Below are positions 19,101 to 28,070 of a DNA stretch of 64,000 bases, piece after piece (within the stretch, counting starts at the first letter, position 1; each line of letters begins with the position of its first letter). The notes below the pieces were generated by a model that worked only from the letters and a program-made list of their open reading frames with translations, had not been told where the DNA came from and did not search any database. A program made the position numbers and the translations under genes. The stretch is from Larkinella humicola. Lineage in GTDB: Bacteria; Bacteroidota; Bacteroidia; Cytophagales; Spirosomataceae. Where the stretch lies: positions 620,001-684,000 of the forward strand of contig NZ_VTWS01000001.1 of NCBI RefSeq assembly GCF_008727875.1, in the 5' to 3' direction.

Positions 19101-19969
19101 TTCCCGCCCAGTTGCCTGGTCAAATTGGACAGGTATGAACGCAAAACCGGGGTCAGATAGGCATCGACTACCGTCGTTTGCGTACGAGGCAGATACTGAA
19201 TGGCGGAGGAAAGCTCACTGGAAAGCGTCACCAGAAAACCGGCTTTGCGCAAGGCTGCGCTTATCTGCTGTTCATGTTCCGGGTTTTGGTAGGCGTTCAT
19301 CAGAGAAACGGCGACTACATCCGGTTTGGCCAAACGGAGATGTTCCAGAAGCTGGGTCACCGATACGTCGGCCAGAGGCTTAACCGGTTGCCCGTCGGCA
19401 TCCATCCGCTCGTCCAGTTCCCACACGGATTCGTAGACAAGCTCAGCCGGAGGAATATTCAGTTGAAAAAGATGGGGCCGTTGCTGCGTCCCGATTTTGA
19501 GCAAATCTTTAAAGCCTTTGGTAACAATCAGCCCGACCCGTCCCCCTTTTCGTTCCAGCAATGCGTTCGTTCCTTTGGTTGTTCCCAGACGCATTTCCAG
19601 CACCGGAAACGGTTTATCTAACGGTGTTAAGGTCAGTAATCGCGTGGCTAAAACCGGTGCTTCTTCCCCCGTGAATAACTCAACCGTTACTTCACTTTGG
19701 AGACTTATTACTCTATCCAACAGAAGATTACCCGATAAATCCAGGTTTAAAACCGTTGCTTCTTCACCGGTTTCCAAAATTCGCAACCGATAGCCATTAA
19801 AAATGGAAGCCTGAAGCCATTGCGCGTCCAGATGAAGCCCATTATCAGACGTGATTATCCCCCGAAGACAACTGCTGCTGAGTACTTTTGTGCGCTGTAC
19901 AGTACCCCCTGGATCGGTGGCCATACCATCCGTGAAGGTTCCACCGGTATCAATCCAGATTTGCCACAT
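16157..19969 (-). CDS. Hydantoinase/5-oxoprolinase, fused A and B domains
   Basis: An ATP-dependent ring-opening amidohydrolase that would turn 5-oxoproline to glutamate or open a related hydantoin. The N-terminal HyuA half (about 1-690) starts with [10 protein letters not shown], the phosphate-binding motif of the ASKHA fold, and contains [12 protein letters not shown] and [11 protein letters not shown]. The HyuB half (about 735-1270) contains [27 protein letters not shown] and [18 protein letters not shown]-type sequence. The single-chain layout is that of eukaryotic-type OPLAH and some bacterial enzymes. The start at 19969 gives [12 protein letters not shown] and a 16-bp gap to the PIG-L gene; the ATG/GTG further up at 19996 would overlap it. 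Substrate specificity among oxoproline, hydantoin and related imides cannot be decided from sequence. Confidence 0.92.
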   Translation of the reverse strand: MWQIWIDTGGTFTDGMATDPGGTVQRTKVLSSSCLRGIITSDNGLHLDAQWLQASIFNGYRLRILETGEEATVLNLDLSGNLLLDRVISLQSEVTVELFTGEEAPVLATRLLTLTPLDKPFPVLEMRLGTTKGTNALLERKGGRVGLIVTKGFKDLLKIGTQQRPHLFQLNIPPAELVYESVWELDERMDADGQPVKPLADVSVTQLLEHLRLAKPDVVAVSLMNAYQNPEHEQQISAALRKAGFLVTLSSELSSAIQYLPRTQTTVVDAYLTPVLRSYLSNLTRQLGGNPVRVMTSGGGLVKADLFQPKDSLLSGPAGGVIGAGHVAKSLADFSINRTLTLDVGGTSTDVARFDGRVDYQFTTKVGPFALQSPSLAVETVAAGGGSVCWFDETGSTFGQLRVGPQSAGASPGPACYGAGGPLTITDVNLLLGRLHPALFGIPVQVEKAKLALQRVQKQVEQKTGKAVDEKSLLLGFERIANETMAGAIRKISVARGFDPRDYALLVFGGAGGLHGCTVAQLLGIQTLILPFDGGLLSAFGIGQARIERMAARQILKALEKAAPELKQVVTDLINDATAVLRQDIGEQTAVEVNNVLFFMRLKGQESAIEVPYIEMMDQKTGSVLDLEKALEARFRERYQHLYGHFPANRVIELENIRVLVSEKSKELIFSQDGVRNIPATPAFSVGSVPVYEWITLPEGAFFKGPALLLNTTSSGFLEEGWEVTIGPNRNAVARYTGESQTADAPLLEAAQTELFARRFTAIAEEMGAQLQRTAFSVNVKERLDFSCALLNEKAELLVNAPHIPVHLGSLGICTRLVLNKLSLGPGDVVITNHPKYGGSHLPDVTLIAGVFTETQALIGYVVNRAHHAEIGGKVPGSMPPDATRLMEEGVVLEPQYLVKNGQFLWDDVQKRFTEATFPTRSLAENRADIEAALASLRAGETALQALVGQHGLATVHGYMHRLQQAAAHSLKPVLEQFAGQTFSAQESLDDGNRICVIITVEKESILFDFAGTSPVHVHNLNANLSILYSAVLYVLRLWCGQDIPLNEGLMAPVSLQLPECFLNPTFSDDPADCPAVVGGNTEVSQRLVDTLLKALGLSACSQGTMNNFLFGNSAFGYYETIGGGAGAGPGFAGRSAVHQHMTNTKLTDPEELERRYPVRLHRFDIRAGSGGAGAWPGGDGIVREIEFLETVQATLLSQHRVEAPYGLQGGEPGQTGQQTLIEPDGRETALPGIFTRSMIPGERIRIETPGGGGFGKLKLDLTRLLTLHS

Positions 19970-19985
19970 TCTGTTGATGCCTGAG

Positions 19986-22508
19986 TTACTTCCCAACCGA
20001 AATCATATTGGCGAATAAACGATAGGCTCCTGGAACACCCGCCGGTAGTTCCCGGAAAAACACCAGACCAGTGTACATAAAGTGTCCCTTTCCGTATTTG
20101 CAATAAATCAAGCTCCCGTCTTTGGCGGCTTCATTGGTGTCGTGCGCCGAAAAGATGGGTTCATAGGCTTTGTCCCAGTCCTGCGCAAAATAGATGCCGC
20201 GCTCCTGAACCCAGCCGCTAAAATCCTGATCCGTAATCTTGTTGGGTGTAGTGAGCAAGGGATGTTGCGGTTTTAAAAAGGTCATTTTGGCCTCCTCTTC
20301 CGTGACCCGGTCCCGGCCAACGGTGAAGGGATACGGCCCGATCTGATTCACTTTCAGGCCATTCTGAATGAAGGAGCCACCCGGGGTTACGTACTGGACG
20401 ATCATGGTGCCACCATTTTTAACATAATCCATTAGCTTCGGCTGGTAATAGCGAAGCCATTCTTCCGTGTTGTAGGCCCGAACCCCCACGACAATGGCAT
20501 CGAAGCGTGCCAGGTCGGCGTTCAGTTCACGGGGCCCAAGCGGAGTGACCAGACAACCGATCTGCTGCAAAGCTGCCGGAACTTCATCTCCTGCTCCCGC
20601 AATGTACCCAATGTTTTTACTTTTTACCTTGACGTCCAGTTTCACCAATTTGGCTTCAGCCGCCGGGAACAGGGTCTGGGTGGGAATGTGTTTGTACGCC
20701 ACCACCCGCAGACTGCTGGCATACCCGGTTTTTTCCGGCGATTCGGTGCTGACCACCGCGCGCAGTTTGCCCTCGCTGTAGGCCGCCGACGGAAATACCC
20801 GGAACGAGACCCGCACCTCCTGCGCCTTTTCTTTCAATTCGAACGGCAATTGCGCCGGTTCGATCCGCCAGCCCGCTGGAACTTCGAGCTTTAACGTCCC
20901 GGAAACGTTTGCCCGGCCGGATTTCAAAATTACATCGACGGTTTTGGGCGTATTGTCGGCAAATACATACACCCGCTCGGCGAGGTTGACCATAACGGCT
21001 GGTTGAATAATGAACGGGCGGTAGATTTCGCCATCCACCGGATCGGTCGATTTGTAGCTCCACGGACGGCTAAAGGTAAACGTCTGGCCATCAATATCGA
21101 AGGTATAAAGCGTCGTGAATGCGGGCGGATTTTCGGGGTAGCCGATCAGGGCCTGGTTGCTCACCTGAAACAAGCCTTTCACCACCGGTTTTTCCAGCCA
21201 GTAAGGCTGCGAGATCGGTTGGTTGGCCGGAATGCTCACCGTCGTTGTAAACGCAGCCACATCATTCGGCTTCAGAACCAGATTCGTAACCGTATCTTTC
21301 TGGATCGCGGGCATTTGCATGCCGATCAGCTTGACCGGGTAGTCGGTGCGGTTCACCACGCTGCTCGTCACCCGAATGGCTTCACCGGGCGCGGCTGCGT
21401 AGTTGCCGGGGTTGGTTTCAAACCAGAGTCCGATGCACTGCTGAATCAACGTCTCGATTTCCAGGCGTTTGGTTTTGACGTAGATATTGGCCGTATCGAG
21501 CCGACTGAGTGCCTTATACGTCTGCACCAGCACCGGTACCGAAGCGACCGGTTTTTCGGGTTTAAAATTGGCAATCGCCTGATTGATCAACTGCTGCACC
21601 GGTTCGCTGCCCGCAACGCGTTTCCAGCTCAGATCGACACCATCGAAGGGGTCATTCGGGGCCGGTTCTCCGCCTTTCAAGGCCAGGTAATCGATTTTAA
21701 CACCCCGATTGGCCGGAACGCCAAAGCCCTGGCTTTTGTGCTGGCTTCGGCTTTCGGCGGCAATTTCGCCGTACGATTTTCCCAACAACGGATTATAGAG
21801 ACCGGTTTCCACCGAAATCACGCCCGGTTCGTCCGGTTTTTTGTTGCTCATAAACGCCCCCGGAATAAACACGTTCCAGAAAATCCGTTTGGGCTGCCAC
21901 GGTTTCACCCACTTCAGCTGCTCAGGATATTTGGTCGGGTCGTTGGCAATCTTAAAGGCTTCCTCAGCCAGATACCCCGATGCGCTGTGGTGTCCGTGAC
22001 CGGCGCGGCTGTCGGGCGGAAACCGGGTGATGATCACATCCGGGCGGTATTTCCGAATCATCCAGACCACATCGGCCAGGGCCTGCTCCTGCCCCCACAT
22101 CCGAACGGCTTCGTCCGTCGATTTGGAAAAACCGAAATCGTTGGCCCGGCTGAAAAACTGATCCGGCCCGTCGATGCGCCGGGCAGCCAGCAATTCCTGC
22201 GTCCGAATCACGCCAATGTATTCGCCCTGCTCGGGTCCGATCAGGTTCTGCCCACCGTCACCCCGCGTCATGGAAAGGTAGCCGGTTCGGAGCAGTCGCT
22301 CATTGGCCAGATACGTCAGCAACTGCGTATTTTCGTCGTCCGGGTGGGCTGCCACATACAGGACTGACCCTACCACGTTTAGTTTTTTGAGCCCCTGCAA
22401 GATGGTTCCGGCCGCGGCTGGTTTGTTTTGCCCGAACGAAAGGGAAGCGAACGCGGTGAGAACGAACGCGGTATAGCAGCAGAATTTAAAATAAGGTCTG
22501 TCGATCAT
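19986..22508 (-). CDS. Secreted PIG-L family deacetylase with long C-terminal extension
   Basis: A zinc-dependent N-deacetylase of the LmbE/PIG-L family, here exported: the N-terminus has a hydrophobic signal ending ASLSFGQ. The metal motif AHPDDE is at residues 54-59, and the second ligand region is GHGHHSASG. The catalytic domain covers about 40-300. The remaining 540 residues hold beta-rich, NEW3-like segments (FTTTVSIPANQPISQPYW) and a C-terminal part with a glutamine-amidotransferase-like fold of the kind seen in proteins that follow PIG-L domains. This 830-840 aa form is known in Bacteroidota. It is first in a co-directional run with the oxoprolinase (16-bp gap) and the Nramp-like transporter. 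The substrate is probably an acetylated sugar or amino compound in the periplasm. Confidence 0.9.
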   Translation of the reverse strand: MIDRPYFKFCCYTAFVLTAFASLSFGQNKPAAAGTILQGLKKLNVVGSVLYVAAHPDDENTQLLTYLANERLLRTGYLSMTRGDGGQNLIGPEQGEYIGVIRTQELLAARRIDGPDQFFSRANDFGFSKSTDEAVRMWGQEQALADVVWMIRKYRPDVIITRFPPDSRAGHGHHSASGYLAEEAFKIANDPTKYPEQLKWVKPWQPKRIFWNVFIPGAFMSNKKPDEPGVISVETGLYNPLLGKSYGEIAAESRSQHKSQGFGVPANRGVKIDYLALKGGEPAPNDPFDGVDLSWKRVAGSEPVQQLINQAIANFKPEKPVASVPVLVQTYKALSRLDTANIYVKTKRLEIETLIQQCIGLWFETNPGNYAAAPGEAIRVTSSVVNRTDYPVKLIGMQMPAIQKDTVTNLVLKPNDVAAFTTTVSIPANQPISQPYWLEKPVVKGLFQVSNQALIGYPENPPAFTTLYTFDIDGQTFTFSRPWSYKSTDPVDGEIYRPFIIQPAVMVNLAERVYVFADNTPKTVDVILKSGRANVSGTLKLEVPAGWRIEPAQLPFELKEKAQEVRVSFRVFPSAAYSEGKLRAVVSTESPEKTGYASSLRVVAYKHIPTQTLFPAAEAKLVKLDVKVKSKNIGYIAGAGDEVPAALQQIGCLVTPLGPRELNADLARFDAIVVGVRAYNTEEWLRYYQPKLMDYVKNGGTMIVQYVTPGGSFIQNGLKVNQIGPYPFTVGRDRVTEEEAKMTFLKPQHPLLTTPNKITDQDFSGWVQERGIYFAQDWDKAYEPIFSAHDTNEAAKDGSLIYCKYGKGHFMYTGLVFFRELPAGVPGAYRLFANMISVGK

Positions 22509-22533
22509 CAGAAGGAAGCAGTCACATGAATAA

Positions 22534-22541
22534 CAAAAATA
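22534..22541 (-). promoter_or_regulatory. Candidate -7 box for the PIG-L operon
   Basis: TATTTTTG on the minus strand matches the Bacteroidota -7 consensus TAnnTTTG and lies 26 bp from the PIG-L start codon. No matching -33 TTG was found at the usual distance. Confidence 0.45.
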
Positions 22542-22687
22542 GTCAGGGTAACCGAACGAATTACTACCGGCTTCGGCGCATTTTGAATTAAAAGTCCGTT
22601 TTTTTTGATCCCTAAAAATAAGTACAGTTTTTCTCTAAAAAATCTATCAAAACCAGTTTCCCGATTTTCAATTGCTGTCAATCCAAT

Positions 22688-22695
22688 TATATTTG
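22688..22695 (+). promoter_or_regulatory. Candidate -7 box for hppA
   Basis: TATATTTG fits TAnnTTTG and stands 37 bp before the hppA ATG. A TTG at 22672-22674 is too close (13 nt) to be a normal -33 element. The 224-bp gap is divergent, shared with the PIG-L operon. Confidence 0.5.
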
Positions 22696-22732
22696 CGACT
22701 TTGCAAAAATTAAACCTCATTAATCTTACAGC

Positions 22733-25417
22733 ATGAATTCGAGTATTTACCTTGTTCCCATTCTGGGTCTCATTGGCCTGGTGGTGATGTACACCAAATT
22801 TGTATGGGTTTCGCGCCAGGATGCTGGTAACGAACGGATGCAGGAGATCGCATCCTACATCGCCGACGGTGCCATTGCCTTTCTAAAAGCCGAATGGCGG
22901 GTCCTCATAATCTTCGGTGTTTTTGTTGCCCTCCTGCTCAGTTTTGCCGGTACTTTAGTTGAAAACTCCGACTGGCCCATCGGGATTGCCTTCGCCATCG
23001 GGGCTTTCACCTCGGCTCTCGCGGGGTACATCGGCATGAAAATCGCCACCAAAGCGAACGTTCGCACGGCACAGGCCGCCCGGACCAGCCTGACCCGCGC
23101 GCTGGCGGTTTCGTTCACCGGCGGCTCGGTGATGGGCATCGGCGTGGCCAGTCTGGCCGTGATCGGGCTGAGCGTTTTATTCATCATTTTTTATTCCATT
23201 TACGTGGGAGCCACCGGCGATGTGAACGGAATTCCCATGGAAAAAACATTGGAAGTGCTGGCCGGTTTCTCCCTGGGTGCCGAGTCGATAGCCTTGTTTG
23301 CGCGCGTCGGGGGCGGTATTTACACCAAAGCGGCTGACGTCGGTGCGGATTTGGTGGGAAAAGTTGAAGCTGGTATTCCGGAAGATGATCCACGGAACCC
23401 GGCCACCATTGCCGATAACGTGGGTGACAACGTCGGGGATGTTGCCGGGATGGGTGCCGATTTGTTCGGTTCCTACGTGGCCACCATTCTGGCCACGATG
23501 GTGCTGGGTCGGGAAATCCGGATTCCGGATGTGAGCAACATTTTTGGTCACGCGCCCATCGTGTTGCCGATGCTGATTGCCGGCATGGGGCTGATCTTCT
23601 CCATCATTGCCACCTATTTTGTGCGGGTAAAAGACGATAACGGCAACGTGCAGGCGGCTCTGAACATGGGCAACTGGGCATCCATCATCCTGACGGTTGT
23701 TGCGTCCTATTTTCTGGTGAACGCGGTTCTGCCCACCGGCATCCTGGAAATCCGGGGCGTTGAGTTCACACGGCTCGATGTGTTTTACGCCATCGTGACC
23801 GGTTTGGTGGTCGGGGCGTTGATGTCGATTATTACCGAATATTACACCGCGATGGGTCGCCGTCCGGTGATGACCATCGTTCGCCAGTCGTCAACCGGTC
23901 ACGCAACCAACATCATCGGCGGTTTATCGGTGGGCATGGAATCGACCGTTTTGCCGATTCTGACGCTGGCCGCCGGTATTTTTATTTCCTACAAATTTGC
24001 CGGTCTGTACGGGGTGGCGATTTCAGCCGCCGGGATGATGGCGACGACCGCCATGCAATTGGCCATCGACGCCTTTGGTCCAATTGCCGATAACGCCGGT
24101 GGGATTGCCGAAATGAGCGAACTCCCCGAAGAAGTTCGGGGACGGACGGATATCCTGGATGCCGTTGGAAACACGACAGCTGCCACCGGTAAAGGATTCG
24201 CCATTGCCTCAGCCGCCCTGACGTCGCTGGCCCTGCTGGCCGCTTTTGTGGGCGTTTCGGGCATCACCGGCATCGACATTTACAAAGCCGATGTGTTGTC
24301 CGGCCTTTTCGTCGGCGGAATGATTCCGTTCATCTTCTCGTCGCTGGCGATTGCCGCCGTGGGCCGGGCGGCCATGAAAATGGTGGAGGAAGTTCGTCGT
24401 CAGTTCCGCGAAATTCCGGGCATTCTGGAAGGAACCGGCAAACCGGAATACGAAAAATGCGTCGCCATTTCAACCCAGGCGTCGATTCGCGAAATGATTC
24501 TGCCGGGCGCTATCGCCTTGATTTCACCGGTCATCGTCGGTTTCATTTTCGGCCCCGAAGTATTGGGCGGTTTTCTGGCAGGGGTCACGGTTTCCGGCGT
24601 TTTAATGGGGATTTTCCAGAGCAACGCCGGTGGCGCGTGGGACAATGCCAAGAAGTCTTTCGAGAAAGGCGTCGAAATCAACGGGCAGATATATTACAAA
24701 AAATCGGAACCGCACAAAGCGTCGGTAACGGGTGATACCGTTGGTGATCCGTTTAAAGACACCTCCGGTCCATCAATGAATATTCTGATCAAGCTCATGT
24801 CGATCGTATCGCTGGTCATTGCGCCGTACATCGCCGTGCAATCGACTGAAACCACGGAATTTGTGCAGGAAGGTCAGGTTGCGGTGGGCGGCATGGAAGG
24901 CGTCGATCTGGAAAAATCAACGGGGGCTGACAATGAAACCGTTAGCACGCCCAATCTGGGCGCGTTTCAACCGGTTAAATTGACAAACGGCACTGAACTC
25001 TCCCTACCTGAACTGGGCGTTGAAAACAAACTACTGGCCTTCATCGAGGATGACCAAAAAGCGGTCGATAAAGAAACCTGGTTTGACTTCGATCGGCTGA
25101 CGTTCGAAACCGGCAGCGCCACGCTTAAACCCGAGTCGCAGGAGCAGTTGAAAAACATCGCCGAAATCCTGAAAGCCTATCCGGGTGTCGCCATTAAATT
25201 GGGCGGTTACACGGATAATACCGGCAATGCGGATTCCAACCTGAAACTCTCGGGCGACCGGGCTAAATCCGTTCAAAACGAATTGGCCAATCTGGACATC
25301 GACAAAAGCCGGCTGGATGCAGAAGGCTACGGACAGGAACATCCGGTGGCGTCGAATGACACCGAAGAAGGCCGCGCCCAAAACCGCCGGATTTCGATTC
25401 GGGTGACGAAGAAGTGA
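22733..25417 (+). CDS. hppA: Membrane pyrophosphatase (ion pump) fused to a C-terminal OmpA domain
   Basis: A membrane-integral pyrophosphatase that couples PPi hydrolysis to Na+ or H+ export. About 16 hydrophobic segments span residues 1-705. The PPi/Mg site shows as [20 protein letters not shown] and [18 protein letters not shown], and again in the late [14 protein letters not shown] and [14 protein letters not shown]. The motif [11 protein letters not shown] has Ala where K+-independent enzymes have Lys, so the pump should need K+. After the last TM a linker (about 706-780) leads to an OmpA-like peptidoglycan-binding domain (about 783-894) with [18 protein letters not shown] and [10 protein letters not shown]. 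Ordinary family members end near 670-760 aa. In M-PPases the C-terminus faces the periplasm, so the added domain would face the cell wall. Confidence 0.95.
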   Translation: MNSSIYLVPILGLIGLVVMYTKFVWVSRQDAGNERMQEIASYIADGAIAFLKAEWRVLIIFGVFVALLLSFAGTLVENSDWPIGIAFAIGAFTSALAGYIGMKIATKANVRTAQAARTSLTRALAVSFTGGSVMGIGVASLAVIGLSVLFIIFYSIYVGATGDVNGIPMEKTLEVLAGFSLGAESIALFARVGGGIYTKAADVGADLVGKVEAGIPEDDPRNPATIADNVGDNVGDVAGMGADLFGSYVATILATMVLGREIRIPDVSNIFGHAPIVLPMLIAGMGLIFSIIATYFVRVKDDNGNVQAALNMGNWASIILTVVASYFLVNAVLPTGILEIRGVEFTRLDVFYAIVTGLVVGALMSIITEYYTAMGRRPVMTIVRQSSTGHATNIIGGLSVGMESTVLPILTLAAGIFISYKFAGLYGVAISAAGMMATTAMQLAIDAFGPIADNAGGIAEMSELPEEVRGRTDILDAVGNTTAATGKGFAIASAALTSLALLAAFVGVSGITGIDIYKADVLSGLFVGGMIPFIFSSLAIAAVGRAAMKMVEEVRRQFREIPGILEGTGKPEYEKCVAISTQASIREMILPGAIALISPVIVGFIFGPEVLGGFLAGVTVSGVLMGIFQSNAGGAWDNAKKSFEKGVEINGQIYYKKSEPHKASVTGDTVGDPFKDTSGPSMNILIKLMSIVSLVIAPYIAVQSTETTEFVQEGQVAVGGMEGVDLEKSTGADNETVSTPNLGAFQPVKLTNGTELSLPELGVENKLLAFIEDDQKAVDKETWFDFDRLTFETGSATLKPESQEQLKNIAEILKAYPGVAIKLGGYTDNTGNADSNLKLSGDRAKSVQNELANLDIDKSRLDAEGYGQEHPVASNDTEEGRAQNRRISIRVTKK

Positions 25418-25518
25418 TTGGTTTACGGTTTTCAGTATACGGTTTACGGTGGCTGATGCATTATACCTAGTGCTTATGAGCATGCGTCAGCCACCGTAAA
25501 CTGAAAACCGTAAACCAA
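25418..25518. repeat. Long inverted repeat B (36-bp stem, 7-nt unit difference between arms)
   Basis: The right arm 25483-25518 pairs with the left arm 25418-25435 plus 25443-25460, with one mismatch. The left arm holds 7 extra bases (TATACGG, 25436-25442) next to the related word TTTACGG, as if one repeat unit had been gained or lost. Arms are made of TTTACGG and TTTTCAG words. The left arm has 13 G and 6 C. It follows the hppA stop directly and comes before the ordinary terminator at 25517-25553. Confidence 0.88.
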
Positions 25519-25553
25519 AAAAAGCCAGCCCAATCAATAAGGGCTGGCTTTTT
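25517..25553. terminator. Bidirectional intrinsic terminator between hppA and rplY
   Basis: A 9-bp GC-rich stem (AGCCAGCCC with GGGCTGGCT, 9-nt loop) is flanked by an A-run on the left and a T-run on the right, so it can serve both convergent genes. This shows that an ordinary terminator exists beside the long repeat B. Confidence 0.9.
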
Positions 25554-25583
25554 ACGTCTAATCTATTAGCAATCAAACCGGTG

Positions 25584-26147
25584 TTAAGCGGTTTTTCCCC
25601 GCATAGAACGCGGAATTTCAATCGTAGCAATCGGGAGAGCTGTGCTATCCAGAATTTCGACACCTTCCAGTTGGATGGCGCTTACTTTCACCGTTTTACC
25701 CAGTTCCAGGTTCGAAATGTTCACCTCAACGTAATCGGGAATCTTTGTGTAAGGCCCGCTCAGTTTCAGTTTACGCATTTTCTGAATTAATTTACCCCCC
25801 TGCTGTACACCGGGAGAAATACCGCTAAAACGAATCGGTACTTCCACTTTAATATCTTTTCCTTCAACAATTTCCAGGAAATCGGCGTGCAGAATTTGGT
25901 CGTTCACCGGATGGAACTGCGCGTCCTGCAAAATGGCTTTGTATTCGTCACCTTCAATGTTCAGAGTCACTTCGTACGCGTCTGGCGTTGTCAGCAAGGT
26001 GCGGAACAGGATAGCCGGCGAATAGAAATGGACCTGAGTTTTACCTCCGTACAATACGCAGGGTACATTTCCTTCGATACGAAGAGCCTTCGACTCTGTC
26101 TTACCGAGATTCGCTCTGTTATACCCTACAATCTCGTGTTGTTTCAT
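25584..26147 (-). CDS. rplY: 50S ribosomal protein L25 (long, Ctc-type)
   Basis: A ribosomal protein that binds 5S rRNA. The 187-aa length corresponds to the long TL5/Ctc form: an N-terminal L25 domain (about 1-90, with RIEGNVPCVLYGG and HPVNDQILHADF) and a C-terminal beta domain (about 95-180, with VEVPIRFSGISPGVQQGG and the ending VEVNISNLELGKTVKVS). The start MKQHEIVGYNR fits other Bacteroidota L25 proteins. It lies downstream of prs on the same strand, the usual Bacteroidota order, with the nested palindrome C between them. Confidence 0.96.
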   Translation of the reverse strand: MKQHEIVGYNRANLGKTESKALRIEGNVPCVLYGGKTQVHFYSPAILFRTLLTTPDAYEVTLNIEGDEYKAILQDAQFHPVNDQILHADFLEIVEGKDIKVEVPIRFSGISPGVQQGGKLIQKMRKLKLSGPYTKIPDYVEVNISNLELGKTVKVSAIQLEGVEILDSTALPIATIEIPRSMRGKTA

Positions 26148-26161
26148 TTTATATGAATTTT

Positions 26162-26311
26162 ATGGTTTTGATGGTTAAATGGTTTTAATGGCTGGATAGT
26201 TAAAAGGAATTGCCTGGTTTTGATGGTTGTACGGTTAAATGCTCTAGTTCTCTAAATCATTTAACCGTACAACCATTTTAACCATTAAAACCAATTAACC
26301 ATCGAAACCAT
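26162..26311. repeat. Nested inverted repeat C between prs and rplY
   Basis: An inner perfect hairpin has 19-bp arms (26223-26241 and 26258-26276, loop 16 nt). Outside it, 26162-26191 pairs with 26282-26311 over 30 positions with two mismatches. The left arms are repeats of ATGGTTTT and ATGGTTAA; the outer left arm has 9 G and no C. Together they fill nearly all of the 173-bp gap between the prs stop (26321) and the rplY start (26147), so an rplY leader or a prs tail would contain them. Confidence 0.88.
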
Positions 26312-26320
26312 GTATTCCAT

Positions 26321-27262
26321 TTAAGAATTTATAAACAATGAACTAATAGATTCATGATCGCGAATGCGGCCGATGGCTTTGGCAAACAAGTCCGCCACCG
26401 TCAGCACTTTTACTTTTGGACTCAGCTGGCGCAACGGCATGGTGTCGGACACCACGAGTTCTTCCAGCACCGAATTCGTAATGTTGTCGTGCGCTTTGCC
26501 CGACATCACCGGGTGCGTACAGATTGCTCGGACGGATTTGGCTCCTTTCTCCAGGATAATTTCAGCCGCCTTACACAAGGTTCCGCCCGTATCGATCAGG
26601 TCATCGACCAGAACGACATTGGCACCTTCCACATCCCCGATGACCTGCATCGAGGCAATTTCGTTGGCTCGCTTGCGGTGTTTGTCGCAAAGGACAATGT
26701 CGGCATTGAAATGCTTCGCAAACGTCCGGGCGCGGGCCGCACCACCAACGTCCGGCGAAGCAATCAGCAGGTTATCCAGATTCAGGTTTCGAATGTAAGG
26801 AACGAAAACCGAGGTTCCTTCCAGGTGATCGACCGGAAAATCAAAGAATCCCTGAATCTGCCCGGCGTGGAGGTCAATCGTCATCAGACGATCTGCCCCG
26901 GCAGCCGCCAGCATGTTGGCCACCAGTTTGGCGGCAATGGCCACCCGCGGTTTGTCTTTCCGATCCTGCCGGGCGTAACCGAAATACGGAATGACGACCG
27001 TTACGTAGTGAGCCGAGGCCCGACGTGCTGCGTCGACCATCAGCAACAACTCCATCAGGTTGTCGGCGGGCGGGTTTGTCGAATGAATCAGAAAAACGTC
27101 GCAACCCCGAACCGACTCTTCATAACTCGGAGACAACTCTCCATCGCTGAATTTACGCAGGGTGTAACCGCCGAGATTCTTACCGTAATGGTGAGCAATT
27201 TTCTCTGCCAGATACGTCGATTGACTACCTGAAAAAATCTTAACCGTGTTGAGGGATGCCAT
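26321..27262 (-). CDS. prs: Ribose-phosphate pyrophosphokinase
   Basis: Makes PRPP from ribose-5-phosphate and ATP for nucleotide, His and Trp synthesis; cytoplasmic and hexameric in studied members. The 313-aa length is standard. The PRPP-binding loop is VVLVDDLIDTGGTLCKAA, the flexible region has PYFGYARQDRKDKPR, and the ATP/Mg site has TIDLHAGQIQGFFD. The N-terminal KIFSGSQSTYLAEKIA fits class I enzymes. A TAnnTTTG promoter box lies 31 bp upstream. rplY follows on the same strand. Confidence 0.98.
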   Translation of the reverse strand: MASLNTVKIFSGSQSTYLAEKIAHHYGKNLGGYTLRKFSDGELSPSYEESVRGCDVFLIHSTNPPADNLMELLLMVDAARRASAHYVTVVIPYFGYARQDRKDKPRVAIAAKLVANMLAAAGADRLMTIDLHAGQIQGFFDFPVDHLEGTSVFVPYIRNLNLDNLLIASPDVGGAARARTFAKHFNADIVLCDKHRKRANEIASMQVIGDVEGANVVLVDDLIDTGGTLCKAAEIILEKGAKSVRAICTHPVMSGKAHDNITNSVLEELVVSDTMPLRQLSPKVKVLTVADLFAKAIGRIRDHESISSLFINS

Positions 27263-27292
27263 TCAGTGCTGAATCAGTGCCGAAAATGTCCG

Positions 27293-27300
27293 CAAAAATA
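27293..27300 (-). promoter_or_regulatory. Candidate -7 box for prs
   Basis: TATTTTTG on the minus strand fits TAnnTTTG and lies 31 bp from the prs ATG. No clear -33 TTG partner was seen. Confidence 0.5.
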
Positions 27301-27404
27301 CAAATAGTATTTGACTCTTGGGACGAGAACCTTAAAGTTTTCTTGTAGAAGATTGATTATAAGATTATTATAACATTATATTGAATATTTACGGCGAAGA
27401 CACC

Positions 27405-27974
27405 TTATTTTCTCACCCTATCAAACCGTTTCTGTACATACTGGTAACCGTTCACACACAAAACAGCCATGATCACACCAATCCCGGCACCCGCCAAAAC
27501 ATCCAGTGGATAATGAGCGCCGACGTAAATCCGGCTGTAGGAAACGACAGCGGCCCACAGAAAGACCCACCTGACCCAGCCAAACCGCTTCCCGATCAAC
27601 AACCACAATGCCATCGCCAGCGCAAAGGTGTTGGCGGCATGGGAAGACGCAAAACCGTAGGTGCCGCCACATTCCAGCACCGGATGAATGAGCTTTTGCA
27701 AGGCCGGCTCGTGACAGGGGCGCAACCGGAGTGTCAGCGGTTTCATGACCGCAGACGCCATCTGATCGCTCAACACCACGGCCAGCACCAACGTCAGCAC
27801 CAGACCGAAGGCCTGTTTCCGATATTGAAAAATCAACCAGCCAATCAGTAACGCATAGAACGGAATCCACGTATTGCGCATTGTGGCCCCCACCATAACC
27901 GGATCCAGCCACGGCGCATACAAGCCGTTCAGCCAGAGAAAGAGGTCGGTGTCGAGTTGCTTGAGTGTTTCCAA
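27405..27974 (-). CDS. PAP2-family membrane phosphatase
   Basis: An integral membrane lipid phosphatase, probably acting on undecaprenyl pyrophosphate or phosphatidic-acid-type substrates at the outer face. The three PAP2 motifs are present: K...RLRP in MKPLTLRLRPC, the SSH form in YGFASSHAANTFALA, and SRIYVGAHYPLDVLAG with the catalytic His and Asp. About five TM segments, 189 aa. The only good start is a TTG at 27974 (reads METLKQLDTDLFLW); no ATG lies in frame upstream before the repeat region. Palindrome D begins immediately upstream of this start and fills the gap to trpS. Confidence 0.9.
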   Translation of the reverse strand: METLKQLDTDLFLWLNGLYAPWLDPVMVGATMRNTWIPFYALLIGWLIFQYRKQAFGLVLTLVLAVVLSDQMASAVMKPLTLRLRPCHEPALQKLIHPVLECGGTYGFASSHAANTFALAMALWLLIGKRFGWVRWVFLWAAVVSYSRIYVGAHYPLDVLAGAGIGVIMAVLCVNGYQYVQKRFDRVRK

Positions 27975-27977
27975 ACT

Positions 27978-28068
27978 TGAATGAGTGAATGAGTGAATGA
28001 GCGATTGAGTGAATAGTGTGCGAAGATCCCGGCAAGCTATTCACTCAATCACTCATCCGCTCATTCAC
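27978..28068. repeat. Inverted repeat D with tandem 8-nt words, between trpS and PAP2 genes
   Basis: The left side begins with tandem GTGAATGA-type units (27978-28002). The arm 27993-28016 pairs with 28037-28068 perfectly except that the right arm has one extra 8-nt unit (reading GGATGAGT on the complementary strand). The left arm has 9 G and 1 C. It spans the whole gap from the trpS stop (28071) to the PAP2 start (27974). The same words make repeat E on the other side of trpS, and similar words make repeat I. Confidence 0.85.
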
Positions 28069-28070
28069 CA

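Noticed and set aside
21003-22367. A long (454 aa) plus-strand reading frame opposite the PIG-L gene
   Set aside because: Composition is rich in Arg, His and Gly with no domain. It is the antisense shadow of a GC-biased real gene.
22508-22720. A 70-aa minus-strand frame between PIG-L and hppA
   Set aside because: It lies in the divergent promoter region, has low complexity and no start signal, and contains the -7 boxes of both neighbours.
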